From positions 1 to 9,736 of the forward strand of contig JAUQYW010000257.1 of NCBI GenBank assembly GCA_030587525.1: a DNA stretch of 9,736 nt, in the 5' to 3' direction. The notes below the pieces were generated by a model. It did no database searches. It was given only the letters and a program-made list of their open reading frames with translations, and had not been told where the DNA came from. Shown piece after piece: positions 1-6,150 of this stretch. The position numbers were made by a program, and so were the translations under genes. The stretch's first letter is position 1. The number at the start of each line of letters is the position of its first letter. This DNA comes from Candidatus Sigynarchaeota archaeon. Lineage in GTDB: Archaea > Asgardarchaeota > Lokiarchaeia > Sigynarchaeales > Sigynarchaeaceae.

Positions 1-242
1 TCCCCGGCCATCTTCCCGGCCTGCCATTCAGGCAAGGAACGGATGTTCGGCGCCGCCGCGACCGCGTCGATGGCCAAGCCTTTCGGCGCGTGAAGCATGC
101 CGTCGTACTCGAAGATCGTGACGAGGGTGAATTCGAGGCCGTATTTCTCCGCGATGGCTTTTTTTTTGGCTTTCAAGACCTGGACGAGGGCCTTGCCCAC
201 CGTGCCATAGCCAGCCATGCCGATTTTGACGAGTTTTGCCAT
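1..242 (-). CDS. hom: Homoserine dehydrogenase, N-terminal part (cut by window edge)
   Basis: Reduces aspartate semialdehyde to homoserine with NAD(P)H, in the cytoplasm, at the branch toward threonine and methionine. Only the first 80 residues lie in the window; the rest runs off the left edge. It begins MAKLVKIGMAGYGTVGKAL, a beta strand followed by the Rossmann dinucleotide-binding motif G11-Y-G13-T-V-G16. It continues with a lysine-rich helix and a strand (FTLVTIFEYDG), as in archaeal homoserine dehydrogenases. The ATG at 242 starts 12 bases after the stop of the ACT-domain gene, so the two are one operon; GAGAGAG just upstream is a weak ribosome site. The codons for K26-K28 form a run of nine A. 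The fold class is seen. The enzyme name rests on the N-terminal pattern plus the ACT neighbour; another Rossmann dehydrogenase is possible but less likely. Confidence 0.8.
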   Translation of the reverse strand, partial: MAKLVKIGMAGYGTVGKALVQVLKAKKKAIAEKYGLEFTLVTIFEYDGMLHAPKGLAIDAVAAAPNIRSLPEWQAGKMAG

Positions 243-254
243 GTGATTTCTCTC

Positions 255-797
255 TCACGACGTGATGTACTTGAGCTTTTTCTGCTTGGACAAGACCGAG
301 AGCTTCTTCAGCAGCGCTGCCTGGACCTCGTCCTTCTCGTACTCGATCTTGAACATGACCGTGGATTGCGGCGTGTCGGCGCTCGCGATGGCAGCTTGCA
401 TGTCGGCGATGCGCGCCCCGGTCCCCGTAATCTGGACGATGGAATCGTGGATGTCGGTTTCGAAGATGGGGCCGATAAGGATGACGTGCTCGGTCTTCGT
501 GGTTTCCTCCATTTCGATCGAAATGTTGAGGATCTGGATCTTGCTGCCTGCCATGTCCTTCTTGATCTGCTCGATCCGCTGTTTCTTGTCGTCTTCCGAC
601 ATCATCGGATCGAACGTGAACGTGATCTCGACCGGAACTGAACCGGTAGCCAATGTTTTATCGCCATCGCGGCTGTGATCGTGGAACACGCCCTGGATGT
701 TGGCGTTATGTTCCGAGAGCGGTTTCAGTATCCGAATGAGCTCGCCGGGTTGGTCCCGTGCCAAGACGGTCAACCGGACTAGGCCAGATTCTTCCAT
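255..797 (-). CDS. ACT-domain protein, likely allosteric regulator of homoserine dehydrogenase
   Basis: A 180-residue soluble protein. Residues about 5-92 form an ACT domain: the strand VRLTVLARDQPGELIRILK carries the usual DxPG ligand-loop pattern, followed by a helix, then NANIQGVFHD and a later VPVEITFTF strand. Residues about 101-178 look like a second, more diverged ACT-like unit (KTEHVILIGP, then ARIADMQAAI, then VMFKIEYE). Many archaea keep a stand-alone ACT protein beside hom that is annotated as the allosteric regulator of homoserine dehydrogenase. Order and spacing here fit that: it is the first gene and hom follows after 12 bases. It probably senses threonine or another aspartate-family amino acid, but the ligand cannot be read from sequence. 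The ATG lies about 40 bases from a TATA box that sits inside a palindrome, so transcription may be controlled there. Confidence 0.8.
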   Translation of the reverse strand: MEESGLVRLTVLARDQPGELIRILKPLSEHNANIQGVFHDHSRDGDKTLATGSVPVEITFTFDPMMSEDDKKQRIEQIKKDMAGSKIQILNISIEMEETTKTEHVILIGPIFETDIHDSIVQITGTGARIADMQAAIASADTPQSTVMFKIEYEKDEVQAALLKKLSVLSKQKKLKYITS

Positions 798-835
798 GGA
801 TGTCGCTTCCGTGGTTCGACGTGACGCTTCAACTG

Positions 836-856
836 TACTTACTTATAAAGTAAGTA
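836..856. promoter_or_regulatory. Palindromic operator over a shared TATA box (divergent promoter)
   Basis: A 21-base inverted repeat, tacttactt-ata-aagtaagta, with 9-base arms that pair perfectly. Its centre is CTTATAAAG, a good archaeal TATA box on both strands. Expected start sites about 26 bases away would fall near 820 for the ACT/hom operon and near 873 for the thioesterase. That leaves short leaders of about 20 bases for each. A dimeric repressor bound here would block TBP and silence both genes. Its identity is unknown. The 9-base word tggttcgac also occurs as a direct repeat at 812-820 and 873-881, about 30 bases on either side of the centre. Confidence 0.6.
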
Positions 857-893
857 TGACTTAATTTAGTTCTGGTTCGACCGGTGATGGATA

Positions 894-1313
894 ATGGAAG
901 GTGACGCGGTGGTTCCGGGGGGAAAACACTTGATTTCCTCCAAGCTGTGCAAGACCATGGACCTCGGCATCAACGGTAACTTGTTCGGCGGGCGCATGCT
1001 CGAATGGCTGGACGAATCAGGTGCCATCTTTGCGTACAAGGCCCTGAGCGGGTTCGTCGTCACGCTGAAAATAAGCGAGGTGCTGTTCAAGGCGCCTGTT
1101 CACGAGCGGGATATCGTCGAGATCTATGGTGACATGAAAGAAGTGGGCAATACGAGCATCACCGTGGAGCTGGAAGCCGTGAACGTGAAGACCGGCAACA
1201 AGGTATGCACGTGCGAGATCAAGTTCGTGCAGGTGAACGCGAGCGGGGAAAAGGTGCCCATTCCCGAGGACATCAAGGCCCGGATCATCCGGGAACACGG
1301 CTTGCCTGTTTGA
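894..1313 (+). CDS. Hotdog-fold acyl-CoA thioesterase (YciA/BFIT-like)
   Basis: A 139-residue cytoplasmic enzyme of the hotdog fold that hydrolyses acyl-CoA to free acid and CoA. The diagnostic stretch is N27-GNLFGG-RMLEWLD40-ESGA. It matches the NxNGDxFGGxxMxxMDxxGA signature of YciA-type thioesterases, so D40 aligns with the catalytic aspartate known from YciA. The signature's usual Asp before the FGG is Asn29 here. The rest follows the family order: a core strand, then FKAPVHERDIVEIYGDMKEVGNTSITVELEA, the usual 'K-P-v-x-GD' region with a long beta strand, and a conserved C-terminal strand. Length is normal for a single hotdog domain, so it should dimerise. The ATG at 894 is preceded by GGTGATGG at 883-890, a good ribosome site. 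It is divergent from the ACT/hom operon and shares its TATA box. Preferred chain length is not evident. Confidence 0.85.
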   Translation: MEGDAVVPGGKHLISSKLCKTMDLGINGNLFGGRMLEWLDESGAIFAYKALSGFVVTLKISEVLFKAPVHERDIVEIYGDMKEVGNTSITVELEAVNVKTGNKVCTCEIKFVQVNASGEKVPIPEDIKARIIREHGLPV

Positions 1314-1340
1314 AGGTCAGGAAAGCGTGAAACGATGGAA

Positions 1341-1373
1341 GAAGAAAATAAAAATTGAAAAATTTTATTTTAA
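1341..1373. terminator. Bidirectional T-rich terminator between convergent genes
   Basis: Between the thioesterase stop at 1313 and the zinc-ribbon stop at 1381 the sequence is A-rich then T-rich. The plus strand reads attttatttt at 1362-1371, and the minus strand reads a long T-rich stretch across 1341-1362. Archaeal transcription ends at T-rich tracts without needing a hairpin, so this stretch can stop both converging transcripts. Confidence 0.45.
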
Positions 1374-1380
1374 CTGGAAA

Positions 1381-1773
1381 TCAGACACCTGGTTGCGGGC
1401 CTGGCTGGAAACCTGGTTGGAAACCTGGCTGGGGACCTGGCTGTCCCGCACGCTCCTGCGCATACCTCAGGGCGAATTCTCTGTACTTTGGTTTCAAGGA
1501 ACCGGTTACCGACACGTTGATGATGAGTCCCACGATCAACAATATGAGTCCAATCAGGATGCTGACGAAGAGGATACATATCAACGCGGCAACGGCAATC
1601 ACTATGCCTGCAGTTCTTCCACCCGCCGCTGATTTTGTAATTTGATCCAATTGCGCGTTGCCTTCAGGAGTAAGGCCTTGCGCGCACGGCCTGCACAAGT
1701 AAGGAGCCCGGAGATATTTCAAACCCATTTTCTGACCACATACTTGGCATACGTTTTGATTATCTTGTGGCAT
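1381..1773 (-). CDS. Zinc-ribbon membrane protein with C-terminal QPG repeats
   Basis: A 130-residue protein of unknown function. Residues 9-30 hold CQVCG ... CRPC (C9, C12, C27, C30), a zinc ribbon. Residues about 54-90 are very hydrophobic (GIVIAVAALICILFVSILIG and on) and form one long helix or a tight two-helix hairpin. The tail from about 92 is charged (LKPKYREFALRYAQERAG) and ends in five QPG repeats: GQPG, PQPG, FQPG, FQPG, PQPG. The predicted layout is a cytoplasmic zinc ribbon, a membrane anchor and a flexible proline/glycine tail. Proteins of this general build are common in bacteria and archaea and usually uncharacterised. The annotated ATG has GAAGGCGGT about 10 bases upstream. 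However, the same frame stays open upstream to about 1884 without a start codon and reads like protein, so the true N-terminus may be longer (see 1774-1902). Confidence 0.6.
   Translation of the reverse strand: MPQDNQNVCQVCGQKMGLKYLRAPYLCRPCAQGLTPEGNAQLDQITKSAAGGRTAGIVIAVAALICILFVSILIGLILLIVGLIINVSVTGSLKPKYREFALRYAQERAGQPGPQPGFQPGFQPGPQPGV
1387..1446. repeat. Five tandem 12-base repeats encoding QPG units
   Basis: Five consecutive 12-base units on the plus strand, consensus acctggctggaa, with no indels: 1387-1398, 1399-1410, 1411-1422, 1423-1434 and 1435-1446. Read on the minus strand, they give the four-residue unit (P/F/G)QPG that ends the zinc-ribbon protein. The unit is a multiple of three, so copy-number change would alter tail length without shifting frame. 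Confidence 0.85.
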
Positions 1774-1902
1774 AAATGCATGACCGCCTTCAACCCATAA
1801 AAAGCCTTGGTAGCCAAAGTAAACAAGAGTGAAATACCATCCAATCGTCTTCGAGGCGTGTTCGGGTCGTGCTATCCTTTCCTTTCATGAAAAATCCCTC
1901 CT
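1774..1902 (-). other. Possible frameshifted N-terminal extension of the zinc-ribbon gene, or 32-codon leader ORF
   Basis: AGGAGGG (plus-strand 1896-1902) is the strongest Shine-Dalgarno match in the window. It sits 7 bases before an ATG at 1888. From that ATG the frame gives a 32-residue ORF (MKGKDSTTRTRLEDDW...) ending at 1790. Dropping one A after the ATG moves translation into the zinc-ribbon frame. That frame is then open all the way and reads MKERIARPEHASKTIGW, then YFTLVYFGYQGFLWVEGG, then HAF, joining the annotated MPQDN start. The joined version looks more protein-like, with an aromatic hydrophobic segment, than the 32-mer. Either a one-base insertion (a lesion or sequence error in the aaaggaaagg stretch) cut off an extra membrane segment, or a small leader ORF precedes the gene. 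A TATA-like GATAAAAAA lies near 1929-1937 on the minus strand. Confidence 0.35.
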
Positions 1903-1949
1903 GGGTGCTTTATTTCAATAAACGAATCATTTTTTATCTTTCGAAGGAA

Positions 1950-1956
1950 ATATATT
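1950..1956 (+). promoter_or_regulatory. TATA-like box for the small membrane protein gene
   Basis: Atatatt lies 31 bases before the GTG at 1987. This would put the transcript start only a few bases before the start codon. An alternative T/A-rich box (ttttttatc) at 1930-1938 would allow a leader of about 25 bases holding the GAAGGA ribosome site. Confidence 0.35.
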
Positions 1957-1986
1957 CAATAGGTCAATGACATTGAAGGATTAAGC

Positions 1987-2427
1987 GTGAAAAACATGGT
2001 CGACAAATCGAAACTCTTGTCGTTATTCCCCGGCATACTAGGGATCGCCGGTCTAGCAGCACCCGCGGGATTCAGCGTGGATGTCGCTTTGTGGATGTTC
2101 GGTTTATTTGCTAGTTCTCACGAGGTCGGTTTTTTCGACATTAACGACACGAGACCTGTTTATGTGTTCTCGTATATCGCGGGCTCGGTGGTATTTGCGG
2201 TAGGCATCGTGCTCTTTTTCCTCGCCGCTTTCAGCAAGCTGAAGCTTGGAAAAGCGAGCTGGTTGCCAGGAACAATGATGCTCGCCGGTTGTGGCATGTT
2301 CATGATTGCTGGTTTCGAACTTTTCATGGTTTGGGAAGGTGTCTACCCGGTGGGGATCTGTTTCAGCATCGTTGGCAGCATCTGGGCGCTTGTCACGGAA
2401 ATAAAAGCCCTGCAGCGCGCCAAGTAA
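1987..2427 (+). CDS. Small multi-helix membrane protein of unknown function
   Basis: A 146-residue protein not recognised by family. About four hydrophobic segments are visible: residues about 12-48 (LSLFPGILGIAGLAAPAG then VALWMFGLFAS, perhaps two helices), 57-80 (VYVFSYIAGSVVFAVGIVLF), 93-113 (LPGTMMLAGCGMFMIAGFEL) and 118-140 (VYPVGICFSIVGSIWALV). The linkers are short (a charged KLKLGK between the middle helices) and the basic tail is KALQRAK, so the C-terminus is probably cytoplasmic. The start is taken as GTG at 1987, because GAAGGA at 1975-1980 is well spaced for it; an in-frame ATG at 1996 is the alternative. No catalytic or metal-binding motif is evident. It stands alone between a divergent and a convergent gene, so context says little about its role. 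Confidence 0.6.
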   Translation: MKNMVDKSKLLSLFPGILGIAGLAAPAGFSVDVALWMFGLFASSHEVGFFDINDTRPVYVFSYIAGSVVFAVGIVLFFLAAFSKLKLGKASWLPGTMMLAGCGMFMIAGFELFMVWEGVYPVGICFSIVGSIWALVTEIKALQRAK

Positions 2428-2442
2428 ACATCATTTATGGGT

Positions 2443-2496
2443 CCTTTTTCTTTTCTCTCCTTTCCCTGGCGATATAAAATTAAGAAAATTAAAATA
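2443..2496. terminator. T-rich terminators of convergent genes
   Basis: Cctttttcttttctc at 2443-2457 follows the stop of the small membrane protein and would end plus-strand transcription. The A-rich block at 2473-2496 reads as T-rich on the minus strand, 16 bases past the flippase stop, and would end minus-strand transcription. Confidence 0.4.
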
Positions 2497-2511
2497 CGAC
2501 TTTATACTGCC

Positions 2512-4443
2512 CTATTTTTTTATGTTCTTGTCCCGGAGCGCCATCAATTCCTCGATCTCTTTGCTGGCGATGGCTTCATTCTTGATCGGGTGCCGGTCGT
2601 GCAGCGGGGATATCTTGGCAAACGTCTTGGCCACCATGTACGCTGGCTTGACCATGAACGTCGATGGCCCCGCGAGCTCGACGGCCTTGTGGAATTCCTC
2701 GAGCGTGTCCTTGTCCCAGCCGCCGGCCAGCGTGTAGAAGACCTGGTGGACGATTGCGTTGCCCATGAGGAGCAGGAACACGAGCACGATGAGGAATCCC
2801 CACGCCGTGATCGCCGCGATGACGGCGGGCATGACGAGCCAGAGCAGGAAAGAGAACCCGAGCATGCCGGCCTGGGACACCACGGGCGCGACCGCGACTT
2901 GCCACGTGGCGAGCTTGAAGCCGGGCGTGATCTTCTTGAGCATGTAGATCCACTTGATGATCGAGAAGATGATGTTCGGGATCCAGCCCATCAAGATGAG
3001 GGAAAGCCAGCCGAGCTGCATATATACCAGGAAAAGCCATGAGAAGAAGAAATTCACGAACGGGCCGACGATGCTGAACACGATGAGCGCGTTGCGCCGC
3101 GTGGCGATGACCATCATCTGGTTGGGAACGAACCAGATCTTGTTCGTGATGTTCACGACGATCGTGAGCGGTAGCACGACGAGCGCCGGGAGATAATTTT
3201 GGATGTTGGCGGTTGGGAACATCTTGATCGCCTGGTCGAGCACGGTCGGCAGGAGGAAGATCACGGGGATGAGGTTCACGGAAACGGTCATGAGGTCATA
3301 TTTTAAAATTTTGTTGATATAATTGTGTGTGAGCTGGATTTTGCCGTTATTATACGCCTCTGAGACGGTTGACGTGGCCTTGTTGCTACCACCAGGCGCC
3401 GCCAAGCCCGCTATCGTTCCGGCGAAACTGATGAGCCCCTTCCACGATGCGTACGACGTGAGCCATTGCGTTATCCAGATGGTCGTGATCATGCCCATGA
3501 AGCCAAGGCACATGTCAACGATTTGCAATGGGCCAATGAACGCGAGGATTTCCTTCACCTCGGGCCACGTGAATTCCATCTTGAAAAAATCCCTGAACCT
3601 GTAGTTGTATTGCTTGAGCACTTTCGTCGAGAAGAGCCGCGCGCCGAAGATCATGCCATAGATATCGGCGACGTAGATCGACGTGAGAAAGCCACACGTG
3701 ATGCCCATGACCTCGCCGATGGCGGGGTTCGATCCTCCGACCCACTTTCCGATGAACACGCAAATGATCGTCGCGACGGGCGCGAACACCGCGTCACGCA
3801 CACTGGTGACGATGCCACGGATATCGTATCTCTGGAAACACTGGAAAAGCGATTCAAAAATCTGTAACATGCCCGGATATTGCACAAAACTGTAAAAAAT
3901 GATGAAATAGGACAAGTGAGCGAGTGATGAGTCCGCTAGAAAGAAAAAACAATACAAGCCGACCACGGTTACTTGAACCAATCCGGTGAACATTTGCCAA
4001 GCACAGAAAAATTGAATCTGGTGGATGGCCTTCCTCGGGTTGATCTCCGCGTGCTCGGCAACAAACCGCTCCATTTTATCTGAGAAGTATCCCTGCGATC
4101 CAGCCAGTCCGATGTCCATGACCCCGAAAAAAAACCCCAGCAGACTTTTCGTTATGTCTTGATAGCCATTTATCTCTGGACCCGGCAAAAAGATTTCAGT
4201 GACAACGGCGAAAAGCAACAAGCTAACCGGGAGAACGAGGATGACGAGAACCTTCGAATAAAACTCGCCACCGAGATACCGGTGGTAACCGATGTCGCCC
4301 CATAGTGCCAGCTTTCGTTTTTGCTCTTCTTTCTGCTTTTGCTTGATCTCCTTGATTTTCGCCACTAACCCAGATGGTGCTTTTGCGCCCTCAACTGCAC
4401 CCTCGACTGCACTGTTCATGGATATAAGTTGATCTCGGCACAT
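2512..4443 (-). CDS. MOP-superfamily (MATE/Wzx-like) membrane flippase
   Basis: A 643-residue polytopic membrane protein with roughly 12-14 hydrophobic segments. Clear ones lie near residues 62-85, 96-115, 143-170, 176-195, 216-233, 241-268, 296-325, 335-350, 383-402, 417-434, 452-478, 480-500, 517-537 and 540-562. A charged cytoplasmic N-terminus (about 25-60, KIKEIKQKQKEEQKRK) precedes helix 1. The segment FFFGVMDIGLAGSQGYFSDK after it resembles the first loop of polysaccharide-export members of the MOP family. These move lipid-linked sugars, or other amphipathic substrates, across the membrane. The C-terminal 85 residues are soluble and helical. The substrate is unknown, and no glycosyltransferases are nearby to suggest one. 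Start: ATG 4443 gives the longest form; Met9 (ATG at 4419) also fits and has no worse a ribosome site. It diverges from the PadR operon and probably shares the TATA box at 4504-4514. Confidence 0.6.
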   Translation of the reverse strand: MCRDQLISMNSAVEGAVEGAKAPSGLVAKIKEIKQKQKEEQKRKLALWGDIGYHRYLGGEFYSKVLVILVLPVSLLLFAVVTEIFLPGPEINGYQDITKSLLGFFFGVMDIGLAGSQGYFSDKMERFVAEHAEINPRKAIHQIQFFCAWQMFTGLVQVTVVGLYCFFFLADSSLAHLSYFIIFYSFVQYPGMLQIFESLFQCFQRYDIRGIVTSVRDAVFAPVATIICVFIGKWVGGSNPAIGEVMGITCGFLTSIYVADIYGMIFGARLFSTKVLKQYNYRFRDFFKMEFTWPEVKEILAFIGPLQIVDMCLGFMGMITTIWITQWLTSYASWKGLISFAGTIAGLAAPGGSNKATSTVSEAYNNGKIQLTHNYINKILKYDLMTVSVNLIPVIFLLPTVLDQAIKMFPTANIQNYLPALVVLPLTIVVNITNKIWFVPNQMMVIATRRNALIVFSIVGPFVNFFFSWLFLVYMQLGWLSLILMGWIPNIIFSIIKWIYMLKKITPGFKLATWQVAVAPVVSQAGMLGFSFLLWLVMPAVIAAITAWGFLIVLVFLLLMGNAIVHQVFYTLAGGWDKDTLEEFHKAVELAGPSTFMVKPAYMVAKTFAKISPLHDRHPIKNEAIASKEIEELMALRDKNIKK

Positions 4444-4503
4444 TTATCGATTCATACTTCAATACAAGATGTACGAATTGTGTGCAGTCATTGGACTATC
4501 AAA

Positions 4504-4514
4504 ACTTTATATAT
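4504..4514. promoter_or_regulatory. Central TATA box between flippase and PadR operon
   Basis: Ctttatatatc is a near-consensus archaeal TATA box that reads well on both strands (TATATAAAG on minus). On the minus strand it lies 61 bases from the flippase ATG, and on the plus strand about 80 bases from the PadR ATG. Leaders of about 37 and 55 bases are expected. A second plus-strand TATA-like element (catatagta) sits inside the inverted repeat at 4549-4573 and could be the real PadR promoter. Confidence 0.55.
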
Positions 4515-4521
4515 CATGAAT

Positions 4522-4573
4522 ACCATGTTATGCATGGTGTCCGATGCTGTGCGTCATATAGTATCGGACGCAC
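4522..4573. promoter_or_regulatory. Cluster of inverted repeats, candidate PadR operator
   Basis: Three overlapping or adjacent inverted repeats are packed into 52 bases. accatg-N5-catggt spans 4522-4538. gtccgat-N17-atcggac spans 4539-4569. gtgcgtc-N11-gacgcac spans 4549-4573, and its inner part ata-g-tat continues the symmetry. The last encloses a TATA-like catata. PadR proteins are dimeric winged-helix repressors that often bind dyad sites in their own promoters, so this is the expected place for autoregulation. The two larger repeats share bases and are mutually exclusive as hairpins. Which one is the protein site is not decided by sequence alone. Confidence 0.5.
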
Positions 4574-4593
4574 ACCTACAAGGGTGAAAAATC

Positions 4594-5133
4594 ATGATCA
4601 AACGCGTGAAAGAATTCGGCCCGGCAGCGATGATAACCAAGGATGAGTATCGATTATATGCCGAGAATTTTGAATCGGAGATCCTCCGTGGCATCAACAC
4701 ACTCATCATCTTGCGCGTGATTCAGCAATGTGGTACGGATGGCTCGTACGGCTACCAGATTCTCAAGGATTTGGAGGAACACACGAAGAAACTTCTTGTC
4801 ATCGAGGAAGGAACGCTCTATCCTATCCTGCGCAAGCTCGAGAAGGACCACATCCTCGAATCGATGCGGAAAGAAGTCGGCGGCCGGGAACGAAAGTATT
4901 ACAAACTCACACCCGAAGGCGTGAAAGTCTATAACCATATGCTCGGCTTCATGACCAAGCTCGTCGAAAGCATCGCCCCGCTCACCGATATGAAGGTCGT
5001 GCTGGATCGGCGGTACTATTACTGCCCGAATTGCGCGAACAAGATCGACCTGAGTGCCGAAGGGGTCAAGTTTTGCGACGTGTGCGGGCTGAACGTCGAG
5101 CAATACAAGCAAGAGGTCGAAAAACATGAGTAA
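4594..5133 (+). CDS. PadR-family transcriptional regulator with C-terminal zinc ribbon
   Basis: A 179-residue cytoplasmic DNA-binding protein. Residues about 28-112 are a PadR winged helix with family hallmarks: SYGYQILKDLEE, then EEGTLYPILRKLEKDHILES (recognition helix), then GGRERKYYKLTPEG (wing). The usual PadR C-terminal dimer helix is short (VKVYNHMLGFMTKLVESI). It is followed by a zinc ribbon at about 141-165, C144-PNC147 and C161-DVC164, which is not part of ordinary PadR proteins. The start is supported by GGGTGA at 4582-4587, six bases before the ATG; Met13 is a weaker alternative. The last codons overlap the next gene by 8 bases, so the two are translationally coupled. Inverted repeats upstream suggest autoregulation. 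The effector is unknown. The ribbon could sense metal or redox state or contact the membrane partner; this is inference. Confidence 0.88.
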   Translation: MIKRVKEFGPAAMITKDEYRLYAENFESEILRGINTLIILRVIQQCGTDGSYGYQILKDLEEHTKKLLVIEEGTLYPILRKLEKDHILESMRKEVGGRERKYYKLTPEGVKVYNHMLGFMTKLVESIAPLTDMKVVLDRRYYYCPNCANKIDLSAEGVKFCDVCGLNVEQYKQEVEKHE

Positions 5134-6136
5134 ACCAACGACACAAGATCAACTATTGGACGAGTTCCTTGACCAGGTGGAAGCCAAGCTCCCCCAATGG
5201 ATCAAGGACACCAAAAGCAAACGAGCCGATGTCCTTGCCGAGCTGCGCGAGCACGTGCTCGACAAGGCCGAAGAACTAGCAGGTAGCAGCAACGTGGACA
5301 ACGTGATCATGCAGAAGGCAATAGCCACCATGGGGACCCCGGAAAGCATCGCCCGCGCTTACAAGCGCCGGAGCACGCCCAAGATATTCATCAGCACGGA
5401 ACTATGGCCATACTATTTGCGGTTCTTTGTTATCCTCGCGGTCGTCGTGATCACCGCGAACTTGGCGACGGGTATCATCGGCTATCTTGCCGGAGAATCG
5501 ATAGCCATCCTCGAAGCGATCCAGCGGATAGAATTTGGTCTCTGCGCGGTCTTCACAGCGCTCACGCTCGTGTTTATGTGGCTCTCGGCAGAAGGGTATT
5601 TCCCCGAAGATTTCGATGAAAAGGGCAAGACCAAAGCTAGCGAGAAAGTACCCGAGCGAAGGCAAATGGTGAGCAAGCCAGCCAAGCTGGTGGCCGCCTC
5701 GATCGAACTGTTCATTGCCATCATCGCCATCACGTTACCGTTCCCGACACTCGTTTCATTGATGAACCCGACGTTCACCATGCTGATCCGGGGCATGGGA
5801 TTCTGCTGGCTCGCCTCGGGCATGTTCACGCTCGGTGAGGGCCTTGCCGGAACGAAGCACCCGCGCATGCTGCAAGTATGCACGATCGCAGCATCCGCCG
5901 TCAGCGTGTTAGCCATCATGTTCCTCGTGCCCATGATCCTGGACCCGTCCATCGTGCCCGTGATCTATTGGTTGAACCTGGAGAGCCCGATGACCGTGCA
6001 GCCAATGCCGCCTGAAGTCTATACTGCCGTCGTCTCCGGTTTCACGTCGATCATCGTCATCGTGACCGTCATTTCGGCAGTCGACATCGTGAAGGCGCTC
6101 CTGCTGACACGCCGGATCAAGAACACGCAAGGATAA
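5126..6136 (+). CDS. DUF1700/HAAS-type membrane protein, PadR partner
   Basis: A 336-residue protein. Residues about 8-82 are a helical HAAS-like domain: LLDEFLDQVEAKLPQW, then KRADVLAELREHVLDKAEEL, then a loop, then VIMQKAIATMGTPESIARAYKRR. This is the classic 'L-P-...-E-l-.-H-l-...-lG-P-e-iA' pattern. Six hydrophobic helices follow near 98-122, 136-154, 187-208, 218-238, 249-272 and 301-327, with a charged cytoplasmic loop at 158-186 (EDFDEKGKTKASEK). In many prokaryotes a gene of this type follows padR. The soluble domain is thought to work with the PadR regulator, coupling membrane state to transcription. Here the ATG lies inside the end of padR, giving tight coupling. The membrane part has no transporter or enzyme motif that I recognise. 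Confidence 0.72.
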   Translation: MSKPTTQDQLLDEFLDQVEAKLPQWIKDTKSKRADVLAELREHVLDKAEELAGSSNVDNVIMQKAIATMGTPESIARAYKRRSTPKIFISTELWPYYLRFFVILAVVVITANLATGIIGYLAGESIAILEAIQRIEFGLCAVFTALTLVFMWLSAEGYFPEDFDEKGKTKASEKVPERRQMVSKPAKLVAASIELFIAIIAITLPFPTLVSLMNPTFTMLIRGMGFCWLASGMFTLGEGLAGTKHPRMLQVCTIAASAVSVLAIMFLVPMILDPSIVPVIYWLNLESPMTVQPMPPEVYTAVVSGFTSIIVIVTVISAVDIVKALLLTRRIKNTQG

Positions 6137-6150
6137 GATCAACATTTTTT
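6137..6150 (+). terminator. T-run terminator after the PadR/HAAS operon
   Basis: Six T at 6145-6150 begin 9 bases after the HAAS stop codon and fit archaeal oligo-T termination. They overlap the last codon of the convergent PCI-like gene, so only 12 bases separate the two stop codons. Readthrough either way would make antisense RNA. Confidence 0.35.

Noticed and set aside
90..678. Plus-strand open frames across the ACT/hom genes
   Set aside because: The minus strand carries clear ACT and Rossmann sequence; the plus frames are low-complexity shadows.
1387..1446. Possible CRISPR-like array
   Set aside because: Units are 12 bases with no spacers and encode part of a protein.
1954..1977. Inverted repeat ttcaat-N12-attgaa before the small membrane protein gene
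   Set aside because: Only 6-base A/T-rich arms; expected by chance in such sequence.
2437..3042. Long plus-strand open frame, rich in charged residues, opposite the flippase
   Set aside because: It is the antisense shadow of the C-terminal part of the flippase; composition (D/E/R/H-rich) is typical of a shadow frame in G/C-rich coding sequence, and it has no domain.
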